A DNA stretch of 64,000 bases from JACKNG01 sp040220855 (GCA_040220855.1 JAVJVZ010000026.1:57496-121495), one strand, 5' to 3'. Shown: positions 8,674 through 17,584, counted from the stretch's first letter. The notes: generated by a model not told the origin, from the letters alone. Translations and numbers: made by a program.

Positions 8674-9026
8674 GGCGCGCGGGTCTCCGGGCTCGCGGCA
8701 GGAGCGCGATGATCGTCCACCGCCGGCATCATGGCAACGTCCGTCCAGGCCCGCGCGTTCACCAGGCAACCCGCCGCACGGTCACCGGCGCCCGCCGCGG
8801 AGTGCGACAGCGCCGACAGCCGGTACATGCTGGTATCCGTCGATGGCCGTGCCATGCACGCAGCAGACGCCGCCCCACCGTCGCGCGGCTCTCGCCGCGC
8901 CCCGCTCAAGGACCGGTGCGCGATGGTCGATAACTCCAGGATTTCCCGACATCGCGTAGGACCGCGCGCCCTCGTCCCCGGGGCGGGCTGGCCGCGTGTG
9001 CCGTCTCCCAATCAGAGGTGTTCCGC
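8674..9026. other. 353-bp divergent intergenic region between the P450 and di-haem peroxidase genes
   Basis: No gene is supported. It should carry two divergent promoters, but no clear -35/-10 pair, operator palindrome or terminator could be picked out. Confidence 0.5.
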
Positions 9027-10115
9027 ATGATCATCCCGCCATCACTGCCCACGACGCGCCGCCGGGCGCGTTCAGTGCACCTGGCGCTCGCCGTTTCCTG
9101 CCTCCTGCTCACTGCCTGCGAATCAACCGACAACAAGGCGGCTTTCACGGCCGCCGCGGCACGCCCCATCGCGCTCGACGAGGCCCACGAGCGCGACGCC
9201 CTGGCGGGCGAACCGCTGCGGGCATTGACGCCGCTGGCACCGCCGGCGACACCCGCCGACGCCGCCCTGATCGCGCTCGGCAACCGCCTCTACCACGATA
9301 CGCGCCTGTCCGGCGACGACACCGTGTCCTGCGCTTCCTGCCACGTGGTCGCTGACGGTGGCGATGACGGGGCTCGCACCTCGACCGGCATCGACGGCGC
9401 AGAGGGGCCCATCAATGCGCCCACCGTACTCAATGCCGTGTACAACTTCCGACAGTTCTGGGATGGACGCGCGGCGGACCTGGCCGAGCAGGCCCAGGGC
9501 CCGGTGGTGAACCCGATCGAGATGGGCGCAACATGGCCCGCCGTCATCGAAAAGCTGCAGCGCGATCCGTCCTACCCGGCGCAGTTCGCCAACGCGTTCG
9601 GCGACCGTGCCATCACTACCGAGCGTATCGCGCGCGCCATCGCGCGTTTCGAAGAGACACTCGTCACCCCTGCCCCTTTCGATCGCTACCTGCTCGGTGA
9701 CGCCGCGGCGATCGACGAGGATGCCCGGCGCGGCTACGAGCTGTTCAAGGGCTACGGCTGTGTCGCCTGCCACCAGGGCATCAACGTCGGGGGAAACCTG
9801 TACCAGAAGTTCGGTGCACTGCAGTCCGCTTCCGACATCATGAAAGACGCCGCTGCCGGGCGTAAGAACGTGACCAGCAGGGAAGATGACGCGGGCGTCT
9901 TCAAGGTACCGTCGCTGCGCAACGTCGCGCTGACCGCACCGTACTTCCACGTCGGTTCCGTCGAGCGCCTCGAGGATGCTGTCCGCATCATGGGTGCCAC
10001 GCAGCTCGGCACGGCAATTCCAGAGGGCGACATCGCCCTGATCACGGCTTTCCTGCGCAGCCTGACCGGCGATCTCCCGCAGCTTGCCGCCATCGATAGC
10101 GAACAAGGGAAATGA
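9027..10115 (+). CDS. Di-haem cytochrome c peroxidase-family lipoprotein
   Basis: A 362-residue CcpA/MauG-type protein with two CxxCH haem sites, C102-C105-H106 and C245-C248-H249, in the usual N- and C-terminal domains. FWDGRA (144-149) and NPIEM (162-166) are family landmarks. The signal peptide ends in the lipobox LLTAC with Cys31, so it is probably anchored in the periplasm as a lipoprotein rather than free. Classical members reduce H2O2 to water with electrons from cytochrome c. ATG 9027 is preferred over GTG 9018 because AGAGG lies 8 bp before it. Its stop overlaps the chemoreceptor start (ATGA), so the two are translationally coupled. Confidence 0.9.
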   Translation: MIIPPSLPTTRRRARSVHLALAVSCLLLTACESTDNKAAFTAAAARPIALDEAHERDALAGEPLRALTPLAPPATPADAALIALGNRLYHDTRLSGDDTVSCASCHVVADGGDDGARTSTGIDGAEGPINAPTVLNAVYNFRQFWDGRAADLAEQAQGPVVNPIEMGATWPAVIEKLQRDPSYPAQFANAFGDRAITTERIARAIARFEETLVTPAPFDRYLLGDAAAIDEDARRGYELFKGYGCVACHQGINVGGNLYQKFGALQSASDIMKDAAAGRKNVTSREDDAGVFKVPSLRNVALTAPYFHVGSVERLEDAVRIMGATQLGTAIPEGDIALITAFLRSLTGDLPQLAAIDSEQGK

Positions 10116-12394
10116 ACATGCTCACCAAGGACCGCTTGATGGCCGCTGCCTACCTGGTACTGCTCGGCGCACTCGCAGCGATCTTCGTACTCAAGCCACG
10201 CGTCGACAACGATTTCCACGCCATCTACCAACACAACCTGGAGACCCTGGAAAGCGAGGCGGCGGTGCTGCAGCGCGAGCAGCGTAACGTCCAGCTCGGT
10301 TACACGCTGCACTACGATTTTCTCGAGGCAGCAATGCAGGCGCTCGAGAAAGCGGCCGGGCTGGTCGAGCTGACCCCGGGCTTCGTCGACGAAGGCTATC
10401 GTGTGCTGATCGCAGACGAACTCGCCAGCTACCGAGACAAGCTCGCGCAGATGCGCGAGGAAGTCGATGCGACCAAGCGCCTGACCGGGCTGTTGCGCAA
10501 TTCGCGGAACTCGCTCGAACTCCTGCTGGGACAAGCCGCCAGCGAACTCGACGTCGACGGCCGCGTACCGGCAGCACTGGTCGCGGTGCAACGCGCCATC
10601 GCGGGCGGCGCGCCGGGCGCACTCGATTTCGATTGGGCCGCCGAATGGCCGCGTCGCGCGCAGCTCGAGCTGCATGCCGACGTGGTGCGTCGCCTGGCAC
10701 CGCTGAGCGAGGAGAACGCCGGACGCCTGCAGGAACTCATCGCGTCCGCGGTGGAACCTGCGCAGATGCGCGATGCCTATCTCGAGCAATACTATGCCGC
10801 GGTTGCGGCGACCCAGTACTCCATGCTGGCAAGCTACGGCGTTGCGGGTCTCTTACTCATACTGTCGCTGGTACAGGTTGCGCAGGCACGCCGCGCGCGC
10901 GCCGACTCCGAGCGCGCGCGCATGGAGTCGGAGCAATCACGCGTCGATTCCGAGCTTGCCCGCTCGGAAGCCGAGGGCGAACGGCGCGAGGCCGAACGGG
11001 CCCGCGCCGAGTCGGAGACGATGGCGCAGCGCGTTGCAGCACAGCTCGAGGAGACGCGCGCAGCGGTGGCGGCATGCAACGAGGTTCTTCAGGGCGTTGC
11101 CAATGGCGAGAGCGGCCGGCGCGTGACGCTTGCGTTCGACGGCGATCTCGGCGAGCTGTGTCGCGGCGTCAATGTTGCGGCAGAATGCGTCGAACAGACT
11201 CTTGGCGAGATCGAGCGCGTCATGCAGGAGATCCGCGACGGGCGACTCGACGTGCAGGTCAACGAGTCGATCCGTGGCCGGGTACGTGACTCGGTCGCTG
11301 CCGCCATGGCGTTCCTCGACGGCACGTTCACCGGTATCCAGCGCGCCATCGAGAACATGGCCCAGGGTCAGTTCTCGGCCCGCGTCGAAGTCGAGGCGCG
11401 AGGTGACCTGGCACGTCTGAAGGACGCCATCAACGCGTCCATGGCCTCGCTCGAGGCGGCCATCGAGAGCATCAACCAGGTAGTCGTCGCACAGTCGAAC
11501 GGCGACCTCTCGCGCCGCATCGAGCGGCAGTTCCCTGGCGATCTCGGGGTGCTCGCCGCAGCCGTCAATCGCTCGGCGCAGATGCTGTGCGAGATGGTGG
11601 TCGAAGCGCGCGAAGTGGCGCTGGCGGTCCGCGGAGCCGCCAGCGAGGTCAACCACAGCGCGCGTAGCGTCACCGAAGCCGCGCACGCCCAGCTCAGCGC
11701 GCTGCAGAGCACGCGCGAAGGCACCGACGCGGTTTCTGCCGGCATCACCCACTCCGCTGAATCACTGGTCAGCGCCGGCGAGCTCGCAGGCGAAGCCAAG
11801 CGGCGTGCCGGCGAGGGCGAGATCGTGCTCACCAATGCCCAGCGCTCGATGAATTCCATCATCGAGTCGAGCCGGAAGATCGAGAACATCGTCGGGCTGA
11901 TCGAGTCGATCGCGTTCCAGACCAATCTGCTTGCCCTGAACGCCGCGGTCGAAGCCGCACGGGCGCAGGAACATGGCCGCGGCTTCGCCGTCGTCGCGGG
12001 CGAGGTCCGCGCCCTTGCGCAGCAATCGGCCGAGGCCTCCTCGAGCATCAAGAAGCTGATCCAGGGGAGCGTGGAGGAAGTCCAGCGTGGCGCCCAGGAC
12101 GTCAACGCGACGGGCGAGGCATTCGAATCGATCAGTGCCGTGGTCGAGCGTGTCAACGAGATCTTCGCCGCGATGGCGGCTTCGTCGCGAGAGCAGGAAG
12201 CCTCGATGCAGCGCGTGGACGGCCACGTCCGCGAACTCGATCGCTTCAGCCAGAACAACCTCTCGCTCGCCGAGGACAATCACCAGTCGGCGGCCGCGCT
12301 GGTCGACAACGCCGAGCGCATGCAGAGCGTGATTGCGCGCTTCACGACCGACGACGAGCAGCCCCCCGCGAGCGACCTGCGACGGGCGAGCTGA
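10112..12394 (+). CDS. Methyl-accepting chemotaxis protein with DAHL-like sensor and poly-HAMP region
   Basis: A 760-residue transmembrane chemoreceptor. TM1 is at about residues 10-27, a helical periplasmic region at 30-235, and TM2 at 238-257, followed by an Arg/Glu-rich coiled coil (258-320). The periplasmic part has the LRNS-type closing motif (GLLRNSRNSL, 126-135) and the helix layout of DAHL sensor domains. Residues 320-495 contain about four HAMP-like modules in tandem, then the MCP hairpin with its highly conserved tip (597-641). No CheR/CheB-docking pentapeptide ends the protein. The ATG overlaps the peroxidase stop; an ATG at 10118 is an alternative. The sensed signal is presumably related to the peroxidase. 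Confidence 0.9.
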   Translation: MNMLTKDRLMAAAYLVLLGALAAIFVLKPRVDNDFHAIYQHNLETLESEAAVLQREQRNVQLGYTLHYDFLEAAMQALEKAAGLVELTPGFVDEGYRVLIADELASYRDKLAQMREEVDATKRLTGLLRNSRNSLELLLGQAASELDVDGRVPAALVAVQRAIAGGAPGALDFDWAAEWPRRAQLELHADVVRRLAPLSEENAGRLQELIASAVEPAQMRDAYLEQYYAAVAATQYSMLASYGVAGLLLILSLVQVAQARRARADSERARMESEQSRVDSELARSEAEGERREAERARAESETMAQRVAAQLEETRAAVAACNEVLQGVANGESGRRVTLAFDGDLGELCRGVNVAAECVEQTLGEIERVMQEIRDGRLDVQVNESIRGRVRDSVAAAMAFLDGTFTGIQRAIENMAQGQFSARVEVEARGDLARLKDAINASMASLEAAIESINQVVVAQSNGDLSRRIERQFPGDLGVLAAAVNRSAQMLCEMVVEAREVALAVRGAASEVNHSARSVTEAAHAQLSALQSTREGTDAVSAGITHSAESLVSAGELAGEAKRRAGEGEIVLTNAQRSMNSIIESSRKIENIVGLIESIAFQTNLLALNAAVEAARAQEHGRGFAVVAGEVRALAQQSAEASSSIKKLIQGSVEEVQRGAQDVNATGEAFESISAVVERVNEIFAAMAASSREQEASMQRVDGHVRELDRFSQNNLSLAEDNHQSAAALVDNAERMQSVIARFTTDDEQPPASDLRRAS

Positions 12395-12417
12395 CTGCGA
12401 CAGCGGCCTCCCGCAAG

Positions 12418-12522
12418 CGGGGCGCCGGCCTGCGGCCGGCGTCCGAACTCGCTTCGCGCGTTCGTCGAACCGTGGGGTTCTCATCGACGCCCTGTCTCCG
12501 CCAACAAAAAAGCCCGCTGGCG
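12418..12522. repeat. Direct repeat, copy 1 (105 bp)
   Basis: This copy runs from CGGGGCGCCGGCC to GCCCGCTGGCG and is almost identical to 12591-12694. It contains a self-complementary GCCGGC...GCCGGC hairpin, an imperfect CGAACTCGC/GCGCGTTCG hairpin, and at its end a diverged copy of the tRNA-Ser 3' end and terminator arm (CTGTCTCCGCCAAC then AAAAAAGCCCGC). It begins 23 bp after the chemoreceptor stop. Confidence 0.9.
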
Positions 12523-12590
12523 ATGGGAAGGCGCTGGAATACGGCGCGGGGGATTGACTCGGAAACGCCTGGTGCGTTTCCTCGCCCCTG

Positions 12591-12694
12591 CGGGGCGCCG
12601 GCCTGCGGCCGGCGTCCGAACTCGCTTCGCGAGTTCGTCGAACCGTGGGGTTCTCATCGACGTCCTCTCTCCGCCAATAAAAAGCCCGCTGGCG
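12591..12694. repeat. Direct repeat, copy 2 (104 bp), running into the tRNA-Ser terminator
   Basis: Second copy of 12418-12522, offset by 173 bp. Here the second hairpin is perfect (CGAACTCGC/GCGAGTTCG, 3-base loop), and the end of the repeat forms one side of the terminator downstream of tRNA-Ser. The copies differ at only a few positions, suggesting recent duplication or conversion. Confidence 0.9.
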
Positions 12695-12700
12695 CGGGCT
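12679..12700 (-). terminator. Rho-independent terminator downstream of tRNA-Ser
   Basis: On the minus strand a 7-bp stem AGCCCGC/GCGGGCT with a 4-base loop is followed by TTTTT. It lies 7 bp beyond the CCA end of tRNA-Ser. It is embedded in a longer inverted repeat with perfect 17-bp arms at 12664-12680 and 12703-12719. Confidence 0.85.
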
Positions 12701-12706
12701 TCTTAT

Positions 12707-12797
12707 TGGCGGAGAGAGGGGGATTCGAACCCCCGATGGGCTTGTGACCCATACTCCCGTAGCAGGGGAGCGCCTTCAGCCACTCGGCCACCTCTCC
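12707..12797 (-). tRNA. tRNA-Ser (anticodon GCU)
   Basis: A 91-nt gene including an encoded CCA. The acceptor stem starts GGAGAGG, the D-arm has GAGTGGCTGAAGG, the anticodon loop CTGCTAC reads GCU, and the T-arm is GGGGGTTCGAATCCCCC. A long variable arm (TATGGGTCACAAGCCCATC) marks it as a class II serine tRNA reading AGC/AGU codons. It lies 50 bp downstream of csrA on the same strand, as is common in gammaproteobacteria, and is followed by a terminator. Confidence 0.97.
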
Positions 12798-12847
12798 GGT
12801 TCGGCGCGTAGGATACCGAGGCGGGGTGCCAGGGTAAAGCAGACGGG

Positions 12848-13042
12848 CTAATCGGAGGTCGAGGTCTCCGGGGCATCGGTCTCCTGCTGGATGCGCTGGT
12901 AGATTTCCTCGCGATGAACTGCGACTTCTTTCGGCGCGCTCACACCGATTCGTACCTGGTTACCTTTGATCCCCAACACGGTGACATTGATGTCGTCCCC
13001 AATCATCAACGCTTCACCAACCCTTCTGGTCAGAATAAGCAT
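12848..13042 (-). CDS. csrA: Carbon storage regulator CsrA
   Basis: A 64-residue RNA-binding post-transcriptional regulator that dimerises and binds GGA motifs near ribosome binding sites. The N-terminus MLILTRRVGE and the segments VTVLGIKGNQVRIGV and REEIYQRI are the invariant core, including the arginine-rich binding strands. The start is fixed by homology and by GGAG upstream; an upstream in-frame ATG is not used. It lies between lysC and tRNA-Ser on the same strand, in the alaS-csrA context usual for this class. Confidence 0.97.
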   Translation of the reverse strand: MLILTRRVGEALMIGDDINVTVLGIKGNQVRIGVSAPKEVAVHREEIYQRIQQETDAPETSTSD

Positions 13043-13210
13043 AGCAATCTCCATAATGCTGCACGGCAGCGTGCAGCAGTCGCTGTATAACGAGCTCCAT
13101 TGAGATGATGATAGCGGGGGTAAGGCTATTATCGTGCCGGGACAACTCCAGACGGTGGCTGCCCCGGTGAGCACGGGAAACGGGCCTCATAGAAACCCGA
13201 GACCCACTAT

Positions 13211-14440
13211 TTAAGCGCGCGTGACGCCGTTTTCAAGTCCGAATTCAGCGTGCAGCGTACGCACACCCAATTCTGCATACTTTTCGTCCACAACCACGGA
13301 GATCTTGATCTCCGAAGTCGAAATCATGCGGATATTGATGTTTTCGTCAGCAAGTGCGCGGAACATGCGGCTGGCGATACCGGCGTGCGAGCGCATGCCG
13401 ACGCCGACGATGGAAAGCTTCACGATACGCGAATCACCCTCGACGCCGCGCGCACCCATTTCCGGCGCCACGCCTTCGAGAATGGCCAGGGTGCGTTCGT
13501 AATCGTTGCGGTGCACGGTGAAGGTGAAGTCGGTCGCACCATCGGCACCGAGGTTCTGCACGATCATGTCGACTTCGATGTTGGCGCCCGCCACCGGACC
13601 GAGGATGCCGCTTGCAATACCGGGCCGATCCGGCACGCCGGTCACCATTACCTGGGCCTCGTCGCGATTCAGGGTGACGCCCGAGATCAGGGCTTGTTCC
13701 ATGATGTTTTCCTCTGTCGTGATCAGTGTGCCCTCGCCTTCCCCGAACGACGACAACACGCGCAGGTTGACCTGGTACTTGCTCGCGAACTCGACCGAGC
13801 GGATCTGCAGCACCTTGGCACCGAGGCTGGCCATTTCGAGCATCTCCTCGTAGGTGATGCGGTCGAGCCGGCGCGCCTGTGGCACGATGCGCGGATCGGT
13901 CGTGTAGACGCCGTCGACGTCGGTATAGATCTGACATTCGTCAGCACTCAGAGCAGCGGCCAGGGCAACCGCCGTGGTATCCGAGCCGCCCCGCCCGAGG
14001 GTGGTGATGTTGCCGCGCTCGTCGACGCCCTGGAAGCCGGCGACAACGACCACCCGGCCGGCGTCGAGATCGCCGCGCACGTTGTGCTGATCAATCTCGA
14101 GAATACGTGCCTTGTTGTGGGCATCGTCGGTGAGAATGCGCACCTGGCCACCGGTATAGGACACGGCCGGCACGCGACGCTCGCCGAGTGCCATGGCAAG
14201 CAGCGCGATGGTCACCTGCTCGCCCGTCGAGAGCAGCACGTCGAGCTCGCGGCCGCGCGGCTGCTCGTTGAACGCGCGCGCGAGACCGAGCAGGCGGTCG
14301 GTCTCGCCGGACATGGCGGACACCACCACCACGACCTGGTTACCTGCCGCGTGCGCGCGGGCGACCCGGTTGGCGACGTTGGCGATACGCTCCACGTCAC
14401 CGACCGAGGTTCCGCCGTATTTCTGAACGATGAGTGTCAT
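13211..14440 (-). CDS. lysC: Aspartate kinase
   Basis: A 409-residue monofunctional aspartokinase, first step of the aspartate pathway to lysine, threonine, methionine and diaminopimelate. KYGGTSV at residue 7 is the nucleotide-binding signature. GRGGSDTTAVALA (around 148-160) and the YTDVDGVYTTDPR segment (172-184) are catalytic. Two ACT domains fill the C-terminal 150 residues, indicating allosteric feedback by lysine and/or threonine. It is flanked by alaS and csrA on the same strand with short gaps; no leader peptide or lysine riboswitch is visible in the 78 bp upstream. Confidence 0.96.
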   Translation of the reverse strand: MTLIVQKYGGTSVGDVERIANVANRVARAHAAGNQVVVVVSAMSGETDRLLGLARAFNEQPRGRELDVLLSTGEQVTIALLAMALGERRVPAVSYTGGQVRILTDDAHNKARILEIDQHNVRGDLDAGRVVVVAGFQGVDERGNITTLGRGGSDTTAVALAAALSADECQIYTDVDGVYTTDPRIVPQARRLDRITYEEMLEMASLGAKVLQIRSVEFASKYQVNLRVLSSFGEGEGTLITTEENIMEQALISGVTLNRDEAQVMVTGVPDRPGIASGILGPVAGANIEVDMIVQNLGADGATDFTFTVHRNDYERTLAILEGVAPEMGARGVEGDSRIVKLSIVGVGMRSHAGIASRMFRALADENINIRMISTSEIKISVVVDEKYAELGVRTLHAEFGLENGVTRA

Positions 14441-14518
14441 ACGAATACTGCTACCCGGTATGGAAATCGCGCCGCGCCGGGCCCGGAGACCGCGCGGCTA
14501 TGCTGGATGCGGGGACTG

Positions 14519-17137
14519 TCAGTCGAGGTGCTCGGCGACCCAGGCGGACACCGAGGCGAGGGCGTCGGCGAGCCGTGTGGCATCGTTGCCACCGGCTTGC
14601 GCCATGTCGGGGCGGCCGCCGCCCTTGCCGCCGACCTGCTGGGCCACGTGATTGGCGAGCTGTCCCGCGTGGATGCGGTCGGTCGCGTTCTTGGTGACGC
14701 CGGCGACAATCCGTACCTTATCATCCTCTACGGCCGCGAGCACGACGGCGGCACGCTCGAAGCGATCCTTGAGGCGATCGCAGGCAGCGCGCAGCGTGTT
14801 CATGTCGGCGCCCTCGAGGCACTCGGCGACCACGGTGACACCACCGATCTCGCTTGCACCGGCGGCAACATCTCGGCCGGACTGGCCGGCAAGACGATTG
14901 CGCAGATCCTGGTTCTCCTTCTCGAGTGCACGGCCACGCTCGAGGAGCTGCGTGATCTTGGCCTCGATGTCGCCGCCGCCAGCCCGCACGAGCTGGGCCA
15001 GGCGGGCGAGGCGCTGCTCGCGCTCGATCGCATGCGCTACCGCGGCCTCGCCGGTAATCGCTTCGATGCGACGCACGCCGGAAGCGACGCCGGATTCGGA
15101 GACGACCTTGAACGATCCGATGTCACCGGTCCGCGCGACATGCGTGCCGCCGCACAGCTCGACCGAAAAGTCGCCCATCGCGAGCACGCGTACCTCGTCA
15201 CCGTACTTCTCACCGAAGAGCGCCACGGCACCTGCGTCGAGCGCGTCGCGGTAGGGCATCAGACGAGCCTCGACGGCATGGTTACGCCGGATTTCGCGAT
15301 TCACGATGCGTTCGATCGTGGCAATCTCTTCCACATCGAGCGGCTGCGGATGGGAGAAGTCGAAACGCAGGCGCTCATGATCGACCAGCGAGCCCTTCTG
15401 CTCGACGTGGGCGCCAAGTACCTGCCGTAGCGCTGCGTGCAGCAGGTGCGTGGCCGAGTGGTTGAGCCGCGTGGCCTCGCGCCGCGGGTCCTCGACGCGA
15501 GCCTCGACCGCGGCGCCGCGCCTGAGCGAGCCGCTTTCGAGACGCCCGAAATGCAGGAACAGGCCACCCTGCTTGCGCGTGTCCTCGACCACGAAGCGCG
15601 CGTCCCCGGCAACGAGCTCGCCACGATCGCCGACCTGGCCGCCCGACTCGGCATAGAAGGGCGTTCGGTCGAGCACGATGGCGGCACTCGTCCCGGTGCT
15701 CATGACGTCGACCGCCTGGCCATCGACGAAGACAGCGAGCACATGACCGCGGTCGCAGGTCGTCTCGTAGCCGCTGAAGACCTGCTCGTGTCCGAGCGCG
15801 GCGAGCGCCTCGCCACTGATCGCGTGGGAGGTATCGACGTTGGCGAAATGACTGGCCGCGCGGGCGCGTTCGCGCTGCTGCCGCATGGCGGCTTCGAATC
15901 CGGCCGTATCCAGCGCGAGCCCGCGCTCGCGGGCGATGTCGGCGGTGAGATCGAACGGAAAGCCGTAGGTATCGTAGAGTTGGAACACCACCTCGCCGGG
16001 AATCGTCGTGCCAGCGAGTCCGGCGATAGCTGCCTCGAGAATGCGCATGCCCTGGTCGAGCGTCTCGGCGAAGCGACCCTCCTCCTGGGCGAGGGTCGCG
16101 GCAACCGCCTCCGCGCGCTCCACGAGCAGCGGGTAGGCGTCACCCATCTCGGCGGCGAGCGGCGCGACGAGAAGGTGGAAGAACGGTCCTTCGATGCCGA
16201 GCTTGTGTCCATGGCGCAGGGCACGACGAATGATACGGCGCAGGACATAGCCGCGTCCCTCGTTCGACGGCAGCACGCCGTCGAGCACGAGGAACGCGCA
16301 GGAGCGGATGTGATCGGCGATCACGCGCAGCGAGGCCGGCTCGCTGACCTCGCCCGGCACCTGCTCACGTACCGCCGCGATCAGCTTGCGGAAGAGGTCG
16401 ATGTCGTAATTGTCGTGCACACCCTGCATGACGGCGGCAATGCGCTCGAGCCCCATCCCGGTATCGACCGACGGGCGCGGGATCGGCTTCAGTTCACCGT
16501 CCGGCGTGCGCTCGTACTGCATGAACACGAGATTCCAGATCTCGATGTAACGGTCACCGTCGGCGTCCGGGCTGCCGGGTGGACCGCCGGCAATATCCGG
16601 CCCGTGGTCGTAGAAGATTTCCGAGCAGGGGCCGCACGGACCGGTGTCGCCCATCATCCAGAAGTTGTCCTTCTCCCCGCAGCGCGAGAAACGCGCCGGG
16701 TCGACACCGATCTCATCGAGCCAGATGCCGGCGGCCTCGTCGTCGTCCTCGTAGACCGTCACCCACAGGCGCTCGGCGGGCAGGCCGAAACGGCCGGTCA
16801 GCAGCTCCCAGGCGAAACCGATCGCTTCGCGCTTGAAGTACTCGCCGAAGCTGAAATTGCCGAGCATCTCGAAGAATGTGTGGTGCCGCGCGGTGTAGCC
16901 GACATTGTCGAGATCGTTGTGCTTGCCACCGGCTCGCACGCAACGCTGCGACGATGTCGCGCGCCGGTAACCCGGATCCTCGAGACCGAGGAAGACGTCT
17001 TTGAACTGCACCATGCCAGCGTTGGTGAACAGCAGCGAGGGGTCGTTCGCCGGCACCAGCGAGCTGCTGTCGACCACGGTATGACCCTGCTCCTCGAAAT
17101 AGCTCAGGAAGGCCTGGCGGATGTCAGAAGTCTTCAT
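14519..17137 (-). CDS. alaS: Alanyl-tRNA synthetase
   Basis: An 872-residue class II synthetase that charges tRNA-Ala. Domains in order are a class II catalytic core (residues 1 to about 240, with TSSQRCVRAGGKHND), a tRNA-recognition helical domain, an editing domain with the HxxxH zinc/water motif in NHSATHLLH and the CGGTH motif, and a C-terminal oligomerisation domain of the DHHA1 type. The start MKTSDIRQAF is homology-supported. recX overlaps its start by 14 bp, so the pair is likely coupled. Confidence 0.97.
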   Translation of the reverse strand: MKTSDIRQAFLSYFEEQGHTVVDSSSLVPANDPSLLFTNAGMVQFKDVFLGLEDPGYRRATSSQRCVRAGGKHNDLDNVGYTARHHTFFEMLGNFSFGEYFKREAIGFAWELLTGRFGLPAERLWVTVYEDDDEAAGIWLDEIGVDPARFSRCGEKDNFWMMGDTGPCGPCSEIFYDHGPDIAGGPPGSPDADGDRYIEIWNLVFMQYERTPDGELKPIPRPSVDTGMGLERIAAVMQGVHDNYDIDLFRKLIAAVREQVPGEVSEPASLRVIADHIRSCAFLVLDGVLPSNEGRGYVLRRIIRRALRHGHKLGIEGPFFHLLVAPLAAEMGDAYPLLVERAEAVAATLAQEEGRFAETLDQGMRILEAAIAGLAGTTIPGEVVFQLYDTYGFPFDLTADIARERGLALDTAGFEAAMRQQRERARAASHFANVDTSHAISGEALAALGHEQVFSGYETTCDRGHVLAVFVDGQAVDVMSTGTSAAIVLDRTPFYAESGGQVGDRGELVAGDARFVVEDTRKQGGLFLHFGRLESGSLRRGAAVEARVEDPRREATRLNHSATHLLHAALRQVLGAHVEQKGSLVDHERLRFDFSHPQPLDVEEIATIERIVNREIRRNHAVEARLMPYRDALDAGAVALFGEKYGDEVRVLAMGDFSVELCGGTHVARTGDIGSFKVVSESGVASGVRRIEAITGEAAVAHAIEREQRLARLAQLVRAGGGDIEAKITQLLERGRALEKENQDLRNRLAGQSGRDVAAGASEIGGVTVVAECLEGADMNTLRAACDRLKDRFERAAVVLAAVEDDKVRIVAGVTKNATDRIHAGQLANHVAQQVGGKGGGRPDMAQAGGNDATRLADALASVSAWVAEHLD

Positions 17138-17549
17138 CGTCTCTCGTCTGTTCCAATGCGTGGCGAATATGGATGGATTCGAAGCCACGATACTCGAGAA
17201 AGCGCGTCTGCTTCGCGCGCTCGGGCAGCGAGCGCGGCAGCGTGCGGAACTTGCGCTCGCGCACGCGGCACGCCAGCGCGGCAAAATCGGTGTCGGCCGC
17301 GGCCAGTGCGGTGTTCACGGTGGCGTCGTCGACACCGCGCTCGCGCAGTTCGGCGCTGATACGGCGTGGCCCGAAACCCTTCTCGGCACGTGACCTGAGG
17401 TAGCTGGCGGCAAAGCGCGCATCGTCCTGCAGGCCGCGCCCGGCGAGGTCGTCGAGTACGGCCGCGACCGCGGCGCGATCGAGGCCGCGTGCATCGAGCT
17501 TGCGCTCGAGCTCACGGCGGCTGTGCTCGCGGCGCGCGAGCGCAGCCAC
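17124..17549 (-). CDS. recX: Regulatory protein RecX
   Basis: A 141-residue three-helix-repeat protein that caps and inhibits RecA filaments. ARREHSRREL at the N-terminus and DDARFAASYLRSR with GFGPRRISAELRERG are typical RecX repeats. The start is set at a GTG; no ATG exists between it and the recA stop 35 bp upstream, and the ribosome binding site is weak, so it probably depends on recA translation. It overlaps alaS by 14 bp. Confidence 0.9.
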   Translation of the reverse strand: MAALARREHSRRELERKLDARGLDRAAVAAVLDDLAGRGLQDDARFAASYLRSRAEKGFGPRRISAELRERGVDDATVNTALAAADTDFAALACRVRERKFRTLPRSLPERAKQTRFLEYRGFESIHIRHALEQTRDDEDF

Positions 17550-17584
17550 CGCCAGCTCTTCGGCGTCGCGGTCCGGCGTATCGC

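Noticed and set aside
12418..12694. Possible CRISPR array from the two direct repeats
   Set aside because: There are only two copies, each over 100 bp, with internal hairpins and a single 68-bp gap; no cas genes are present.
14441..14518. Lysine riboswitch or leader before lysC
   Set aside because: The gap is only 78 bp and shows no conserved riboswitch core.
13250..17359. Long plus-strand open frames of 726 and 640 codons opposite lysC and alaS
   Set aside because: They mirror the codon structure of the genes beneath them in GC-rich DNA, have implausible composition and no domains.
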